From positions 3,666,839 through 3,730,838 of the forward strand of contig NC_134515.1 of the NCBI RefSeq assembly GCF_027942865.1: a stretch of 64,000 nucleotides of DNA, read 5' to 3'. Source of the stretch: Odontesthes bonariensis. Taxonomy: Eukaryota; Chordata; Actinopteri; Atheriniformes; Atherinopsidae. This document shows, piece by piece, positions 10,801-20,925 of the stretch (position 1 is the first letter of the stretch; each line of letters begins with the position of its first letter). Below the pieces are notes generated by a model. It worked only from the letters and a program-made list of their open reading frames with translations. It was not told where the DNA came from and searched no databases. Made by a program: the position numbers and the translations under genes.

Positions 10801-13186
10801 TGTGCAAAGTGTAAAATCCAGTCTGTGTAATATATAGCAATGTTTAAAGTTGGAATTTCCTTTTTCTTTCATCAGGTCAGAGTTGCTGATCACTGCATCC
10901 TCTGTCATGTTTTTGTCTTCCTGGGTCAGAATCAAAGCTTTTGCTCGTAGTTTATGGCAGTGAACCAAACCACAAACTGATCCACCAGCATTCCCAGGTG
11001 TTTGCTCATAGCCCACATGTTGTTGTTCATGATCAGTTCAGCCATTACAGTGAGCCATAACTTTTAGTTCATCAAGAGGCCTTAATACTCCATCACTTAT
11101 TCTTTAGTGTTTTTGAACAATTTCAATCAGTGAAAACTGTTAGAAATGTTAAATGCTAACAGTTCTGTTCTTGCTCTCGGTGAAGGAGGACGCGTTTTCT
11201 CCCCTACCCTCCCTTTTTTGCCCTGCTTCACCGTGTCTGAGTTTTGTCTTTGGAGCCTCTCTTTACATATCGTACGAATTCAAGAATTATGGATCTGGTC
11301 AGCTGGTCTCTCAACGCAATTGATCAAATTTTTTCTAATGCAAAATTGGGGGAAGGAGAACCCTCATGCCCTAGCGGTACATTCTTCGATGGATACTCAA
11401 TGGACTCCTGGGGGAGTCCATCTCTTTGTCGATGTTGTCAGTCGAGGATGTTGAAGATTTATACACATTTAGATTTATGATTACTGGTTTCCAGCGTTTG
11501 AGGGGGTCGGCAGAGCAATCAACACTTAGACTGAGATGTTACGTGAGCAGAATCGGAAGCTGGATGCGACCCTTACACAGGTTTTGGGAGAAAGTTGATC
11601 GGTCGGACCGGGCGGAAAGGTCCTGGAATTTGGCTGTACATTCCACAATTTGACTGTTTGGATTCGCCATTGAGACGCACCAACAAAGACTTCAAGGCAG
11701 GTGGAAAAAATTAAGAGTCTGCCTGACCCAAACAATTTTGTTATCTCAATCTGGCTCCCCTGTGCTGGCCTTGGCTGCCAGCTGCAACTTCTCCTGTATG
11801 TTATGTAAATAAGACGCTCTGCCCCCCCTATGTGCTCCCTCCCCATCCTGAGGACACCTGTGGAAACTGTTTAGGCTGGTTGATAAACTTTCCATCGCAT
11901 TATTAAGGACAATGGCCTCTGAGACAGTGCTTCATGGACTTACTTGCACACACTCACACGCACACACATGCTCAATGATTAACACACGCAATTCCTACAC
12001 CTCCTCACCGGTCCCAATGCTTGATGTTGTGTGTATGTGTTGCTTTTTCTTTTTTGTGCTGAGGTTTTTTGCAATCTCAAACTGTATCCTGGTAAGGGTA
12101 AAGTGTGTAATGTGATTTTTCTCCTCCTCTCACCTATTGTGGTATTTTCTCCTATCTGGCGGCGCTTATCACTGAGCTGCATGGCCACGGTCACCCGTCT
12201 CCCTTGTTTGTTTTTTATGTTGTCTGTCTTGATGGGTGTACTGGAACTTACTTTTCATTATGCTATACTTGTATATGTGTAATGACAATAAATTTGAATC
12301 TCAATCAATCTCAAAACAACATTATTTATTTCAGACTGTTTAAAGAATCTGTCATCGTCACTGACAAGAGTGAGAAGAGTTCATTCAAAAAGTTTATTTT
12401 TTTGTGGTGAACTTTGAGTAGAGATAAACTTTATATTAAAAAAAATAAGATATCGCTCTGTTACATACCTCTGCATCAATCCAAGTCTTTGTTGTGCGGT
12501 AGAAAATGAAACAGCGAGAGCCGAACTGCGTCCAACCAGGAGGACAGCCAGGGGAACAGCCAGGAGGAACTGCCACAGTTGTTGTATTAGACAGAAGATA
12601 ATAAGTGTAAAATACAGGAATTTGACCCATGATCAAAGCTGCACTTTTCACTCTCATAACTGTCATAAAAATCTTTTTTTTTCTTATAAATATGAACAAA
12701 AATCCCCCAACAGCTGTTCAACAGTAAATAAATTATAACTACCAACCTGGCTCATCAACTTCATTCTGGACATATCTCTGTGAACACAAAAGCAGGTTGA
12801 AACCAGTAAAGACTTTGTACTTTTCAAAACTATCATATTCCTCTCCCATATTTAGGCTAAAAAAGCTGCAGTTATGAAGCTGACGTCATCTGTTGGAGCA
12901 GGATCTGTGATTCAAAGCTAATACTGATATGGAGCGGACGCTATGGTTCTGTAGCATTCCTTTCACTGGTGACACAAATAAAACTCTGAATAAATTACTT
13001 TGTGAATACACATTTAATTTCAACGAAGTAAATCATTTCTGAGCACATGTACATCAATGCTTCCGTCTTTACCTCGGTAAGCTAACATGGCCATGAAAGT
13101 GACACAGAGTTAATTATACTCACACACTGAACAATCAAGAGGCTGCTGATGAAGCCGAAGAAAACCAAGTTAAAACCTGAAGCCAT
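7802..13186 (-). CDS. Secreted C-type lectin, single domain (CTL1), seven-exon gene
   Basis: A predicted secreted lectin of 169 residues. Coding exons on the minus strand are 13186-13124, 12777-12747, 12569-12469, 10630-10496, 9017-8906 and 7869-7802; a 5' UTR exon ends at 13595. Every junction has GT/AG and phases agree. The first coding exon gives a 21-residue signal peptide starting MASGFNLVFF. The C-type lectin domain starts at CPPGW (about residue 40) and ends at FICGKKL. WND is at 152-154; the sugar motif is EPS at 131-133 where EPN is usual in mannose binders. Six canonical cysteines plus one extra in PPGC (residue 36) are visible. Family knowledge: nattectin, ladderlectin and type II antifreeze-like fish lectins are secreted and often Ca-dependent. 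The gene is an inverted paralogue of those at 27.7 and 56.0 kb. Introns carry a foldback element, a retroelement and a GC-rich repeat. No broken exon is seen. The ligand cannot be told. Confidence 0.86.
7915..8430 (+). repeat. GC-rich dispersed repeat in the last CTL1 intron
   Basis: A GC-rich stretch ends GTAACGTAAATAAATGAATAA, like the 3' end of a retroelement. It is missing from the matching introns of CTL-A and CTL-B, so it was inserted in CTL1 or lost from the others. No protein domain is recognised. Confidence 0.4.
9348..9868. mobile_element. Foldback element (long inverted repeat)
   Basis: Two arms of about 200-240 bases (9348-9546 and 9627-9868) are inverse copies, with outer ends TACGGTGGCCGACACGTGC and its near inverse. 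The arms contain short repeats with the core TTTTGGGGTTTGCAGCG; the right arm has one extra 34-base unit. ATTAA flanks both ends. It lies in the CTL1 intron between 9017 and 10496. Confidence 0.7.
11138..12312 (+). mobile_element. Retroelement insertion in CTL1 intron (class uncertain)
   Basis: This block is absent from the same intron of CTL-A and CTL-B; AAAAC lies at both edges. The 3' end has AATGACAATAAATTTGAATC followed by a short TCTCAATCAA tail, typical of fish retroelement ends. A frame around 11290-11400 starting MDLVSW may be a gag or ORF1-like relic. It is not functional. Confidence 0.5.
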
Positions 13187-13594
13187 CTGAGAAGAGACAA
13201 AGAAATTAAATTAAGTTACATCTACACGGTTACATGGACAATCACTGACTTTGTCCCACTGCACACGCATGGGAGGAGAATCCAGTTGTGGAATGAAGCC
13301 TGTTCAACGGTGTGGACTGTGTGAGAAAATGTTAAAGATATTCTGATACTTCTAACTTTCTCTGTGGGATTTCATCAGACATATTGAACACAGACTGAAC
13401 TTTAGAGCATGAACAAACCCCCGAGGCCCATTCGAGTGAATACATGCTGGAACGATTCAAACCCCAACCACCTTATATGGTTGTTAGTCTGGTTTTGAGA
13501 AACTCGATTTCATACAATTTCTGTTAGTTTCAAGTGTCAATGAAAAATTAAACGTGGTTAAAAATCCGTAAGAAGAGAAACTGTACAGTGTTAC

Positions 13595-13651
13595 CTTTGC
13601 AGCAGTCAGTCCAGTGAGTCGAGTCTACCCTCTGAAACGAAGAGAGGATGT
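13595..13651 (-). other. CTL1 5' UTR exon 1
   Basis: A non-coding first exon, ending at a GT donor after GCAAAG. It matches 27256-27311 and 55525-55580 base for base over most of its length. The 5' limit is inferred from the TATA position. Confidence 0.6.
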
Positions 13652-13675
13652 ACAAAACCTCTTAGAGGATGGATC

Positions 13676-13683
13676 TTTATATA
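13676..13683 (-). promoter_or_regulatory. TATA box of CTL1
   Basis: The minus strand reads TATATAAA, about 80 bases upstream of the exon 1 donor at 13595/13594. The same box, in the same surrounding sequence, precedes the two plus-strand paralogues. Transcription probably starts near 13650. Confidence 0.7.
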
Positions 13684-13964
13684 GTTTCTCAAAATGTGTC
13701 AATCTTTTAATCTTTTCACAGATTACCGGCACCACTGTCAGGTGTTTTGTCCTGGAATGAGGAAACATTTGTTTCTTCCTCTTTGTCACAGCAGACCTTG
13801 GCGGATACTGAATACTCGGATACTGAAACTGGCTCTTGGGACGTGGAATTTCACCTCTCTGTGTGTTAAAGGAGCCTGAGCTGGTGCGCGAGGCTGAGAG
13901 GTCCCGGCTAGATATAGTCAGACTCACCTCAAGCTGAAGAAGGAGTCCGATTGGGCTTTTTGGG

Positions 13965-14057
13965 TAGGGTGACCATACGTCCGTATTTCCCGGGACATGT
14001 CCGTATTTCACTTCCTGTCCCGGGTGTCACGTGAAATACGGACGTATGGTCACCCTA
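13965..14057. mobile_element. Tiny hAT-like MITE (93 bases, near-palindromic)
   Basis: Begins TAGGGTGACCATACGTCC and ends with its inverse. Flanks TTTTTGGG and CTTTTGGG look like an 8-base target duplication with one change, as in hAT elements. The ends match the larger element at 25169-25988. Confidence 0.75.
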
Positions 14058-15094
14058 CTTTTGGGCCAGTGGGACTCTGGAAGCAGCTGATGGGTAATGA
14101 CAGGCCAAGCGGAACGCAGCCTTGATGGTTGCTGAGACAAAAACTTGGGCTTGGAAGGAGTTCGGTGAGACCGTGGAGAACGACTTCCGGACAGCGTCGA
14201 AGAGATTCTGGTCCACCATCCCATCCGGTAGCTCAAGGGGGGGGAGCGGTGCACCGTTCACACCCTGTATGGTGAGAATGGGGGTTTTGCTGACCTCAAC
14301 TAGGGATGTTGTGAGTAGGTTGGGGGAATACTTCAAGGAAGGTCCTGGAGGGTCCAACGGAGTTCCCCAACCGGTCTACATGTGTTTTGTGGACTTGGAG
14401 AAGGCATTTGACAGTGTCCCTCGGGAAGTCCTATGGGGGGTGCTCCAGGAGTATGGAGTGCCGGACCCCTTGATCTGGGCTGTTCGGTTCTCTGTATGAT
14501 GGGTGTCAGAGTTTGGTCCGCATTGCCGGCAGTAAGTCGGACGTGTTTCCGGTGAGGGTTGGACTCTGTCAGGGCTGCCCTTTGTCACCGATTCTGTTCA
14601 TAATTTTCATGGATTTTTGCGGACGATGCGGTTCTGTTAGCGTCGTCGGGCCGTGACCTTCAGCTCTCACTGGAGCGGTTCGCAGCCGAGACTGAGATGG
14701 CTGGGATGAGAATCAGCACCTCCAAATCAGAGACCATGGTCCTCAGCCGGAAAAGGGTCAAATGCCCTCTCCGGGTCGGGAATGAGATCCTTCCCCAAGT
14801 GGAGGAGTTCAAGTATCTCGGGGTCTTGTTCATGAATGAGGGACGAATGGAGCAGGAGATTGACAGACGGATCGGTGCGGCGTCTGCAGTGATGCGGGCT
14901 CTGCACCGGCCCGTCGTGGTGAAGGAGCTGAGCCAGAAGGCGAAGCTCTCGATTTACCGGTCAGTCTATGTTCCTACCCTCACCTATGGTCACGAGCTGT
15001 GGGTAGTGACCGAGAGAACGAGATCGCGAATACAAGTGGCCGAAATGAGTTTCCTCCGCAGGGTGTCTGGGCTCTCCCTTAGAGATAAGGCGGT

Positions 15095-15716
15095 AGCAGG
15101 GTTGCCGCGTCTGTCACGGCGGTGTCGCACCGTGACGTCAAAATGACGTTTCAGGCATGGCGCTTCCCTTGAAAAGACGGCGCAGCGTGTTGTCGTGCAC
15201 CAGTCGATTTTTGTAACTTGTCGGCGCCGAGCACAACGAGTGAGGAGGTGCGTTTGTACAGGCAGCTGTACGAAACTGCAGTGAAACAGCACAGGGAGCA
15301 CGTAAACTCCCAAAACTGGTGCACAGAGATGGGCAGAACTTTGGGGAAAGAGGGAGAGTTCTGTAAGAATGTGTGGAAGAAGCTACGGGACAGATACGTG
15401 AAGGCAAAGAAGAGGGCAGAGACTCTGTTGATGCCGGGGGCTTCAAACCTTCACCTCTTTTAACTGAATTAAAAAATTAAAATGATCGGAAAACTGCAGC
15501 AGCATCATTAATGACAGTATTCCTGCTCTTGACTGCGGCATTGTTTTCTTCTCCACTTTCGTGGTTGTAGAGTAGAGGTAACCTTCTCGTAGCAGCGCCA
15601 CCTCTGTGACGGAGAAAATTGCAACTACTGGCGGGCAACGACTTGCGCCACTATGGCGGGAACGAACTCGTGACGTCATCAACACCGCTCGCGCGAGCAG
15701 ACGCGGCAACCATGCT
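15095..15716. mobile_element. DNA element with MADF-like protein relic, inserted in the LINE
   Basis: Ends are AGCAGGGTTGCCGCGTCTG and its inverse with one change. Inside, 15218-15460 on the plus strand codes a MADF/Myb-like domain fragment (LYRQLYET, VWKKLRDRYVKAKK). MADF proteins accompany Harbinger transposases, but the flanks do not show a clear target duplication, so the superfamily stays open. The LINE frame resumes right after it. Confidence 0.6.
15218..15463 (+). pseudogene. MADF-like DNA-binding protein fragment
   Basis: About 80 residues with the MADF pattern: an early LYRQLYE, a middle W in NSQNWC, and WKKLRDRYVKAKK. MADF domains bind DNA and occur in the accessory protein of PIF/Harbinger transposons. 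No transposase partner is seen nearby in this element; it is a relic. Confidence 0.5.
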
Positions 15717-16162
15717 AGAGCCTTTAGTGTGAGAAGCTCGGTCATCCGGGAGGGGCTCGGAGTAGAACCGCTGCTCCTCCGCATCGAGAGGAGTCAGATG
15801 AGGTGAATCGGGCATCTGGTTAGGATGCCTCCTGGGGCATCTGGTTAGGATGCCTCCTGGTGCATCTGGTTAGGATGCCTCCTGGACGCCTCCCTGGTGA
15901 GGTGTTCCGGGAACATCCCACTGGGAGGAAACCCCGGTAAGACCCAGGACACGTTGGAGAGACTATGTCTCTCGGCTGACCTGGGAACGACTCGAGTTCC
16001 CCCCGGCAGAGCTGGAGGAAGTGGCCGGGGACAGGGACGTCTGGGCTTCTCTGCTCCAGCTGCTGCCCCCGTGACCCGATCCCCGGGGAAGCGGCAAATG
16101 ATGGATGGATGGAAACATTAGTAATAAACTAACACGGATTAAGATACAAACAAAAAAGTCCA

Positions 16163-17393
16163 GGGGCCTCATGTATAACCATCAGATGTATCAAGAGTGA
16201 ATTGACCGTGGAAATGTGCGGTGCCTCATGCCAACTTCGTGGCTGGCGTACGAAGTTGGCTCATTTAATTTTCTTTGCACAAATGCAATTTACTAACATT
16301 GTGGCGAGGTTCCCTGCTTCAACGCACGATTCATACATTCTGAGTAACAGCATTGTTGGAAACAAACTACAAGCTGGCACTGTGCGCGATGGGTGAATTC
16401 TTGGTGAGTAATTTTATCCTAATATTATTCCCTGTGACGTGCATTGAGTATGTGCGCCCCTAATTTCTATCCCGTCTTCACAGCATCATTACTAGTCAGT
16501 GGTTAAAGTTTTGATCTTTGCTGTTTTTTGCTGGTTCAACGACAGCTTAAGATCTTTCTAACAAGCCCCTGATGTCTCTGTGTGAAAACGTTAATAACCC
16601 TGTGCATAAAGTGTGAAATATCTTAATCAGCCTCACCTTTTCCCCGGCGCACTTCTGTACTAGTTTACTGTAAAACACATTTATTGTGAGTTACACGAAT
16701 ACATAGGTATTGTTGTGGAGAATACCTTGGGGGTAATCAGAGTCACCCACATGTGCTCCCACCACCCCTGAGAGAGCAGTGTCACCCATAGTTGCGCCGA
16801 CTCTCTTTTCAAACAGGGTGGGCCCCTCTTCTCCTGTCCCCCCGCCTGTTTTGACCACACTTTGTCGGTGGGCAGCCAGTCTCCGCTTCACTTCCACCTT
16901 AATGTCGGACACTTTTTCTTTACTTCTGCTTGTGTGCGCTTCTCTGACCCCACAGCATAGACAGCCTCACATACGCTCTCCCACCTACTCCTCTTACGTT
17001 TGCTGTTTATGCCGGAGGACAGCGTGCCAAAGAGCACATTTTTGCGGTTCTCCACTTCAGAGAATAGCACCTCCAATTTGCTTTCTGTGAAATTCTTTTT
17101 TTCCCCGTCTTACTCATTCTTTTTTAATTTTTTTCTGATCGTGCAGAGAGGGGAATCTCAGTTGTAGGGCTCATTTAAATATGATTTACATATTTAAGTA
17201 GGGGCGTAGACAGGAAGGGGTCGGGTACTCCAACATGTGCGCTCAATTGCACGTGCAAAGGAAATGTGCTTGGATTCATGCGTGCACACAGATTCATACA
17301 TCCGGATATTTTTGTGCGAAGGAGGGCCTTTAGGTTTGAGCATACACTATGTTTCAGTCGGAAATCCACACAATTCTTTGTACATGAAGCCCC
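16163..17393 (-). mobile_element. PIF/Harbinger-type element with Myb-like relic
   Basis: Ends GGGGCCTCATGTA and TACATGAAGCCCC are inverted repeats. Inside on the minus strand (17076-16691) is a frameshifted Myb/SANT-like accessory protein. The right end touches Tc1-like sequence at 17396, the left breakpoint of the large duplication. The flanks (CAG and CTG) fit a CWG target only partly. Confidence 0.7.
16691..17076 (-). pseudogene. Harbinger Myb/SANT-like accessory protein, frameshifted
   Basis: Two overlapping frames carry ENRKNVLFGTLSSGIN at the N-terminal side, then SDIKVEVKRRLAAHRQS and TGGGTGEEGP. This is the usual order in Harbinger Myb-like proteins, which bring the transposase to the element ends. 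A frameshift near 16900 breaks it. Confidence 0.65.
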
Positions 17394-17700
17394 TGGTCCT
17401 GTGGCTGCAGAACCAGCCCAGATCATCAGCCCTCCACCACCGTGCTTGACAGCTGGTGTGAGGTGTTTGTGCTGATATGCTGTGTTTGGTTTCCTCCAAA
17501 CGTGCTGCTGTGCATTATGAGCAAACATCTCCACTTTGGTCTGCTCTGTCCAAAGGACATTGTTCCAGAAGTCTTGTGGTTTGTTCAGATGCAGCTTTGC
17601 AAACCTAAGCTGTGCTGCCATGTTCTTTTTAGAGAGAAGAGGCTTTCTCCTGCAGCCCTTCCACACAAGCCACACCTGTTCAGTCTGTTTCTAACTGTGC

Positions 17701-17868
17701 TGTCATGACCTTTAACCTTTAACATGCTGACTGAGGCCTGCAGAGTCTGAGATGCAGCTCTTGGGTTTCTGACCTTGGGGTGACCTTTGACCTTTAACAT
17801 GCTAACTGAGGCCTGCAGAGTCTGAGATGCAGCTCTTGGGTTTCTGACCTTGGGGTGACCTTGCTGGG
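17701..17868 (-). repeat. 75-base minisatellite in Tc1 coding sequence (2 units)
   Basis: Two copies of a unit coding 25 residues (LQASVSMLKVKGH plus KVRNPRAASQT). It corresponds to the region just before the catalytic part of Tc1 transposase, so the repeat is an in-frame expansion of transposase sequence. Confidence 0.75.
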
Positions 17869-17896
17869 ACGTCCACTCCTGGGAAGATTGACAGCT

Positions 17897-17991
17897 GGAA
17901 CTTGACAGGCAGGAAGAAACTGATTGAATGCTTTCTAACTTCCTTTAAAAGTTGGATGACATTCCACCAGTTTCTTCCTGCCTGTCAAGTT
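17897..17991. repeat. Hairpin (24-base perfect arms) inside Tc1-like element
   Basis: ACTTGACAGGCAGGAAGAAA and its inverse face each other across about 45 bases. Probably a small MITE inserted in the Tc1 copy; equivalents lie at 26345-26440, 46040-46136 and 54617-54706. Confidence 0.6.
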
Positions 17992-18399
17992 ATGATCGTA
18001 TCTGCATGACCTGGGTTACCCTGACATAAAAAACAAAAGGCCTTATGTAAGTTCTGCTCTGTATTAGAATTAAGAGTAAAAAAAAAAGAAAACTAACAAC
18101 CAGAAAGTTACTGTAGTTTCTGAATGACCTCAGTGTTCAGATCTGAGTATTTAACTTAAAAACAGAGCTTAAACACAATCAGATATGAGTAATGATCCAT
18201 CTAAAAAAATCCTCTTTTATTTATAAACCTGTTGTGTTTTTGTGATATTGATGAATATCTGAGTAATGAGCGCATGTAAAACTAATTATTAATTATTTCT
18301 GTTGAACCTAACCCATGTTTTTATCTGGATATGTGCTCCAGGAAGTATTTAAAACATTGAGTGGACGTGAACACAGCAACTTGTTTTCCAGTAAGACGA

Positions 18400-18677
18400 T
18401 CTGTACTCAAGGAAGTAAACAGCATTTTGTGTCAAAGCCTCATCAGGAAGAAAACTTTAATCTGTGAGGCTCATTCCAAAAATTCCTCTTCAGGTGCGCC
18501 GCAGGGGAGGAGTCGTCTGTTAACTCAGGACCTTCCTGCAAACGCTGGCACGGCACCAGGTGGTTATCACAGCAACCTTCCCTGCAGCCTGGGTGGTGAG
18601 CAGCACTTGGAAAGGTTCTGACCACTTCTGATGGTTCCACTTCTTGGTCCTCATCACAACCCCGTCACCAGGCTTAT
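18400..18677 (-). mobile_element. Endogenous retrovirus relic, integrase C-terminal part
   Basis: The minus-strand frame ending near 18520 resembles the C-terminal end of a gammaretrovirus-like integrase (a WSEPFQVLLTT segment). It is cut on its upstream side by a TTAA-type MITE, and the pol relic continues at 20080-20850. Many stops are present; it cannot be functional. Confidence 0.5.
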
Positions 18678-20070
18678 CACTCTGGAGTCTAAGAACCCGC
18701 CGGCGGGATTTTTGACACTTCTCCAAAAACACATCTGTAACTCTGTGAGTTTTTGTCATTCAAACATATAAGTGACACCATTACAAACCTTGAAACTTCT
18801 ACTTTTCAAATATATATATATTAAAATAAATTATATAGCTGGCCCTTTTTAAAGAGAGTGAAAAGAAATCTTTGGATTTTCTGTACTCTCTGACTGCAGC
18901 AGCCTCCTAGGCCACACCTATCGCTATTCACATGTTAAGTACCAGGTGATTGAGTGGCTATTCACAGGTGAGAACACGCCCCATTCAGCCAGCATAAACA
19001 GACAATTATCACATGGAGAGTGACAGGGGGGTGGGGGCAATCAGGGGTGTTACACACCCATCTAATTAGTATTCAACTAACAGAGACACTGCCTTGAGTT
19101 ACAATGACTTTTTTACAGTTTGTGTGAAAACAACAAAACATTTCTGACTGCACTTTTTACTTTTATGCAGCCAACACTTTTCTTTACAAGGTTCAACCTT
19201 CAAAAGTCTTGGCTGGATATATTTATAGTGTGTTTTCTTGCACTGTTTGAAGACCTCTAAAACTTGTTATTTGTACAGTTGTGTTTCCCCTCAATTTAAA
19301 TAAAACTTGTTTGTATTACATTCACTTTACTCTTATATTATCTTTTGTTAGGCTTTTCAGAATACAACCATATGTGTCACTTTTAGATAGATGTTTATAG
19401 TTAGTTGAAATACTTGAAAATGTCAAGGTGTTGCAAACTGCCTCAAAGTCTCTGAAAGGCCTTAGGCTACGGCTACACGGAAACGTTTTTCACTGTAAAC
19501 GATACTTTTTCTTATCGTTTCGCTGTCGCGGCCACACGGAGCCGGCGTTCCCACTACCCCAAAACGATAGTTTTTGAGAACGGGTTCCAGAGTGGGAAGA
19601 TTTGAAAACGATACCGTTTCGTTTCCATTGTTACAGCTAAAACGTTTTTGCGTCAGTCAGTCACATGGCAAACGCAGTGACGTATACACATACGTCAGTG
19701 ACCAGAACAAAAAGCAGCTTCCATTCAAAATCCGGAAGAAGAAGACAACACAACAAGGACAGACAGCGATCATCATGGACCCCACAACATTGATAGCAGC
19801 ACTGCTGCAGACGATTGTTGAAGGAACAACTATCGCGCTGGTAGAAGTAGGGGCGTACACGCATGCGCATTGCTTCTTCTATTGTTCTGGTATAACCGGT
19901 GGGGGTGGCTTACAGCGCACCTAGAGGTGTTTCGTGTGTACTACATCGTTTTTCAGCAAGCGTCGCGTTGTCATGTGGACAGAGAAGCCCCCCTGTGTGG
20001 TCGAAATCGTTTTCGTACCCGTTTTAAAAAAAAACGTTTTCGTGTAGCCGTAGCCTTAGACTACAGAGGC
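18678..20070. mobile_element. piggyBac-like MITE, interrupted by a second MITE
   Basis: The left end CACTCTGGAGTCTAAG and right end GACTACAGAGGC are inverted repeats next to TTAT and TTAA. The uninterrupted relative is at 41993-42783. A second element (19465-20055) sits in the right end. There is no transposase. Confidence 0.75.
19465..20055. mobile_element. MITE with TTA target duplication nested in the piggyBac-like MITE
   Basis: Ends GGCTACGGCTACACGGAAAC and its near inverse; TTA flanks both sides (19462-19464 and 20056-20058). Removing it restores the right end of the host MITE as seen at 42760-42783. TTA fits PIF/Harbinger. Open frames inside are chance. Confidence 0.8.
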
Positions 20071-20850
20071 TTAAAGAGATGCAGCACACCGGCTGCTGGA
20101 TCAGGGAGATGCTTTCACCTATGAATGAATATCTGATCAAAGAGAAGACAGCAGAGCGCCTGCAGAACGGGGCGTGGTTTAACATTTGGCAGGGTTAAAG
20201 GTTAACTGCGACTGGTGCTTGCCAGGTTTGAGGATTTTCAAAAAGTACCGTGGTCCAGATCAGGTCTGGGAGAACAAACGTCAGAGAGAGCAGGTTCACA
20301 ATCATGGTCCTCCCCTCGCCATCCTCACAAGGTGTAGAAAGAAGCTTAGCGGGACTCAAAACTCTGCCACATGTCTCAGCCTGTCACCATGTTGCTGCAA
20401 AGGGACAGAAGTCATGCAGCCCTCTATTCTTCAACAGTCTGTGTGAATGGTTTGCAAGGATCAGGGAGACGCCAGAGTGGGTGGAGACACAAGTCCTGGT
20501 CTCAGTGTGGACAAAGTTTGTTAAGTTTCAGGGCTTCGTGTGATGATGTCTTTTGGTCCCAAACCCGATCAATGCACACCAGCAGACAGAGGTGCTTCAA
20601 TGACTGAACAATAAGGAATAAAAGAACAACAATATATACTCACTCCCAAAAAGGACATGACTTTTCCTTTATTATTTGGCTTAGGAATCTGCTGGATAGC
20701 CTGAATGCATTTTGGAAGGAGTTCTATAGCTTTGGTGATAAGAGATTTCCCAGAAAGGTCACCTGCTGCTGCACAAGCTGAAGCTCTGACACACTGGCTT
20801 TGTGTCCTCCAGCTGCAGGATGTTAGAGGAGTTTTAACAGTGTCGAGATC
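20071..20850 (-). mobile_element. Endogenous retrovirus relic, reverse transcriptase to RNase H part
   Basis: On the minus strand, short pieces in shifting frames resemble the end of a gammaretrovirus-like reverse transcriptase (VQAIQQIPKP and MSFLG across about 20720-20640) and the following connection or RNase H part (LQQHGDRLRHVAEF near 20390). Stops and frameshifts are many. It joins the integrase piece at 18400-18677. Confidence 0.5.
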
Positions 20851-20925
20851 AACAACAGTGGATCACTGAGCATCAGGTGGAGATGGTCAAAGAATGGCCC
20901 AGTCCACCTCAACTGGTGGAGGCAG
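20838..20925. repeat. Short LINE fragments sharing junctions with 21706-21740 and 22839-22886
   Basis: The string GTGTCGAGATCAACAACAGT and the following GGTGGAGATGGTCAAAGAAT also occur at the two edges of the Rex1-like copy at 21741-22880. Here the middle of that LINE is missing. Confidence 0.5.

Larger units (their letters stand above)
13835..16112 (+). mobile_element. RTE/Rex3-like LINE with internal deletion, 3' GATG tail
   Basis: Starts in the endonuclease beginning (TWNFTSL, about 13840) and jumps to the region before the reverse transcriptase. FVDLEKAFDSVP lies near 14390, QGCPLSPILF near 14575 and ADDAVLL near 14620. The C-terminal part 14697-15090 has MVLSRKRV and ERTRSRIQ, and it resumes at 15720 with VRSSVIREGL. 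The tail is ATGATGGATGGATGG at 16098-16112, as known for Rex3. Frameshifts and two DNA-element insertions (13965-14057 and 15095-15716) kill it. Confidence 0.8.
17394..18035 (-). mobile_element. Tc1-like transposon fragment A1
   Basis: Minus-strand coding for the middle of a Tc1 transposase: LLSKKNMAAQLRFAKLHLN, then WRKPNTAYQHKHL and KHGGGGLMIW, from about 17675 down to 17396. Upstream in the coding sense lie two units of the 75-base repeat (17701-17868) and an inserted hairpin (17897-17991). The left part of the element is missing at the breakpoint. Confidence 0.8.

Noticed and set aside
17701-17868. Regular 75-base repeats considered as a CRISPR-like array.
   Set aside because: There are no spacers; it is a head-to-tail minisatellite within transposase sequence in a vertebrate genome.
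19574-19924. A 116-residue plus-strand frame repeated in unit B.
   Set aside because: It lies within a MITE with clear inverted ends; conservation reflects duplication, not coding.
20186-20607. Overlapping plus-strand frames of 78-97 residues.
   Set aside because: The opposite strand shows retroviral pol pieces; these are shadows.
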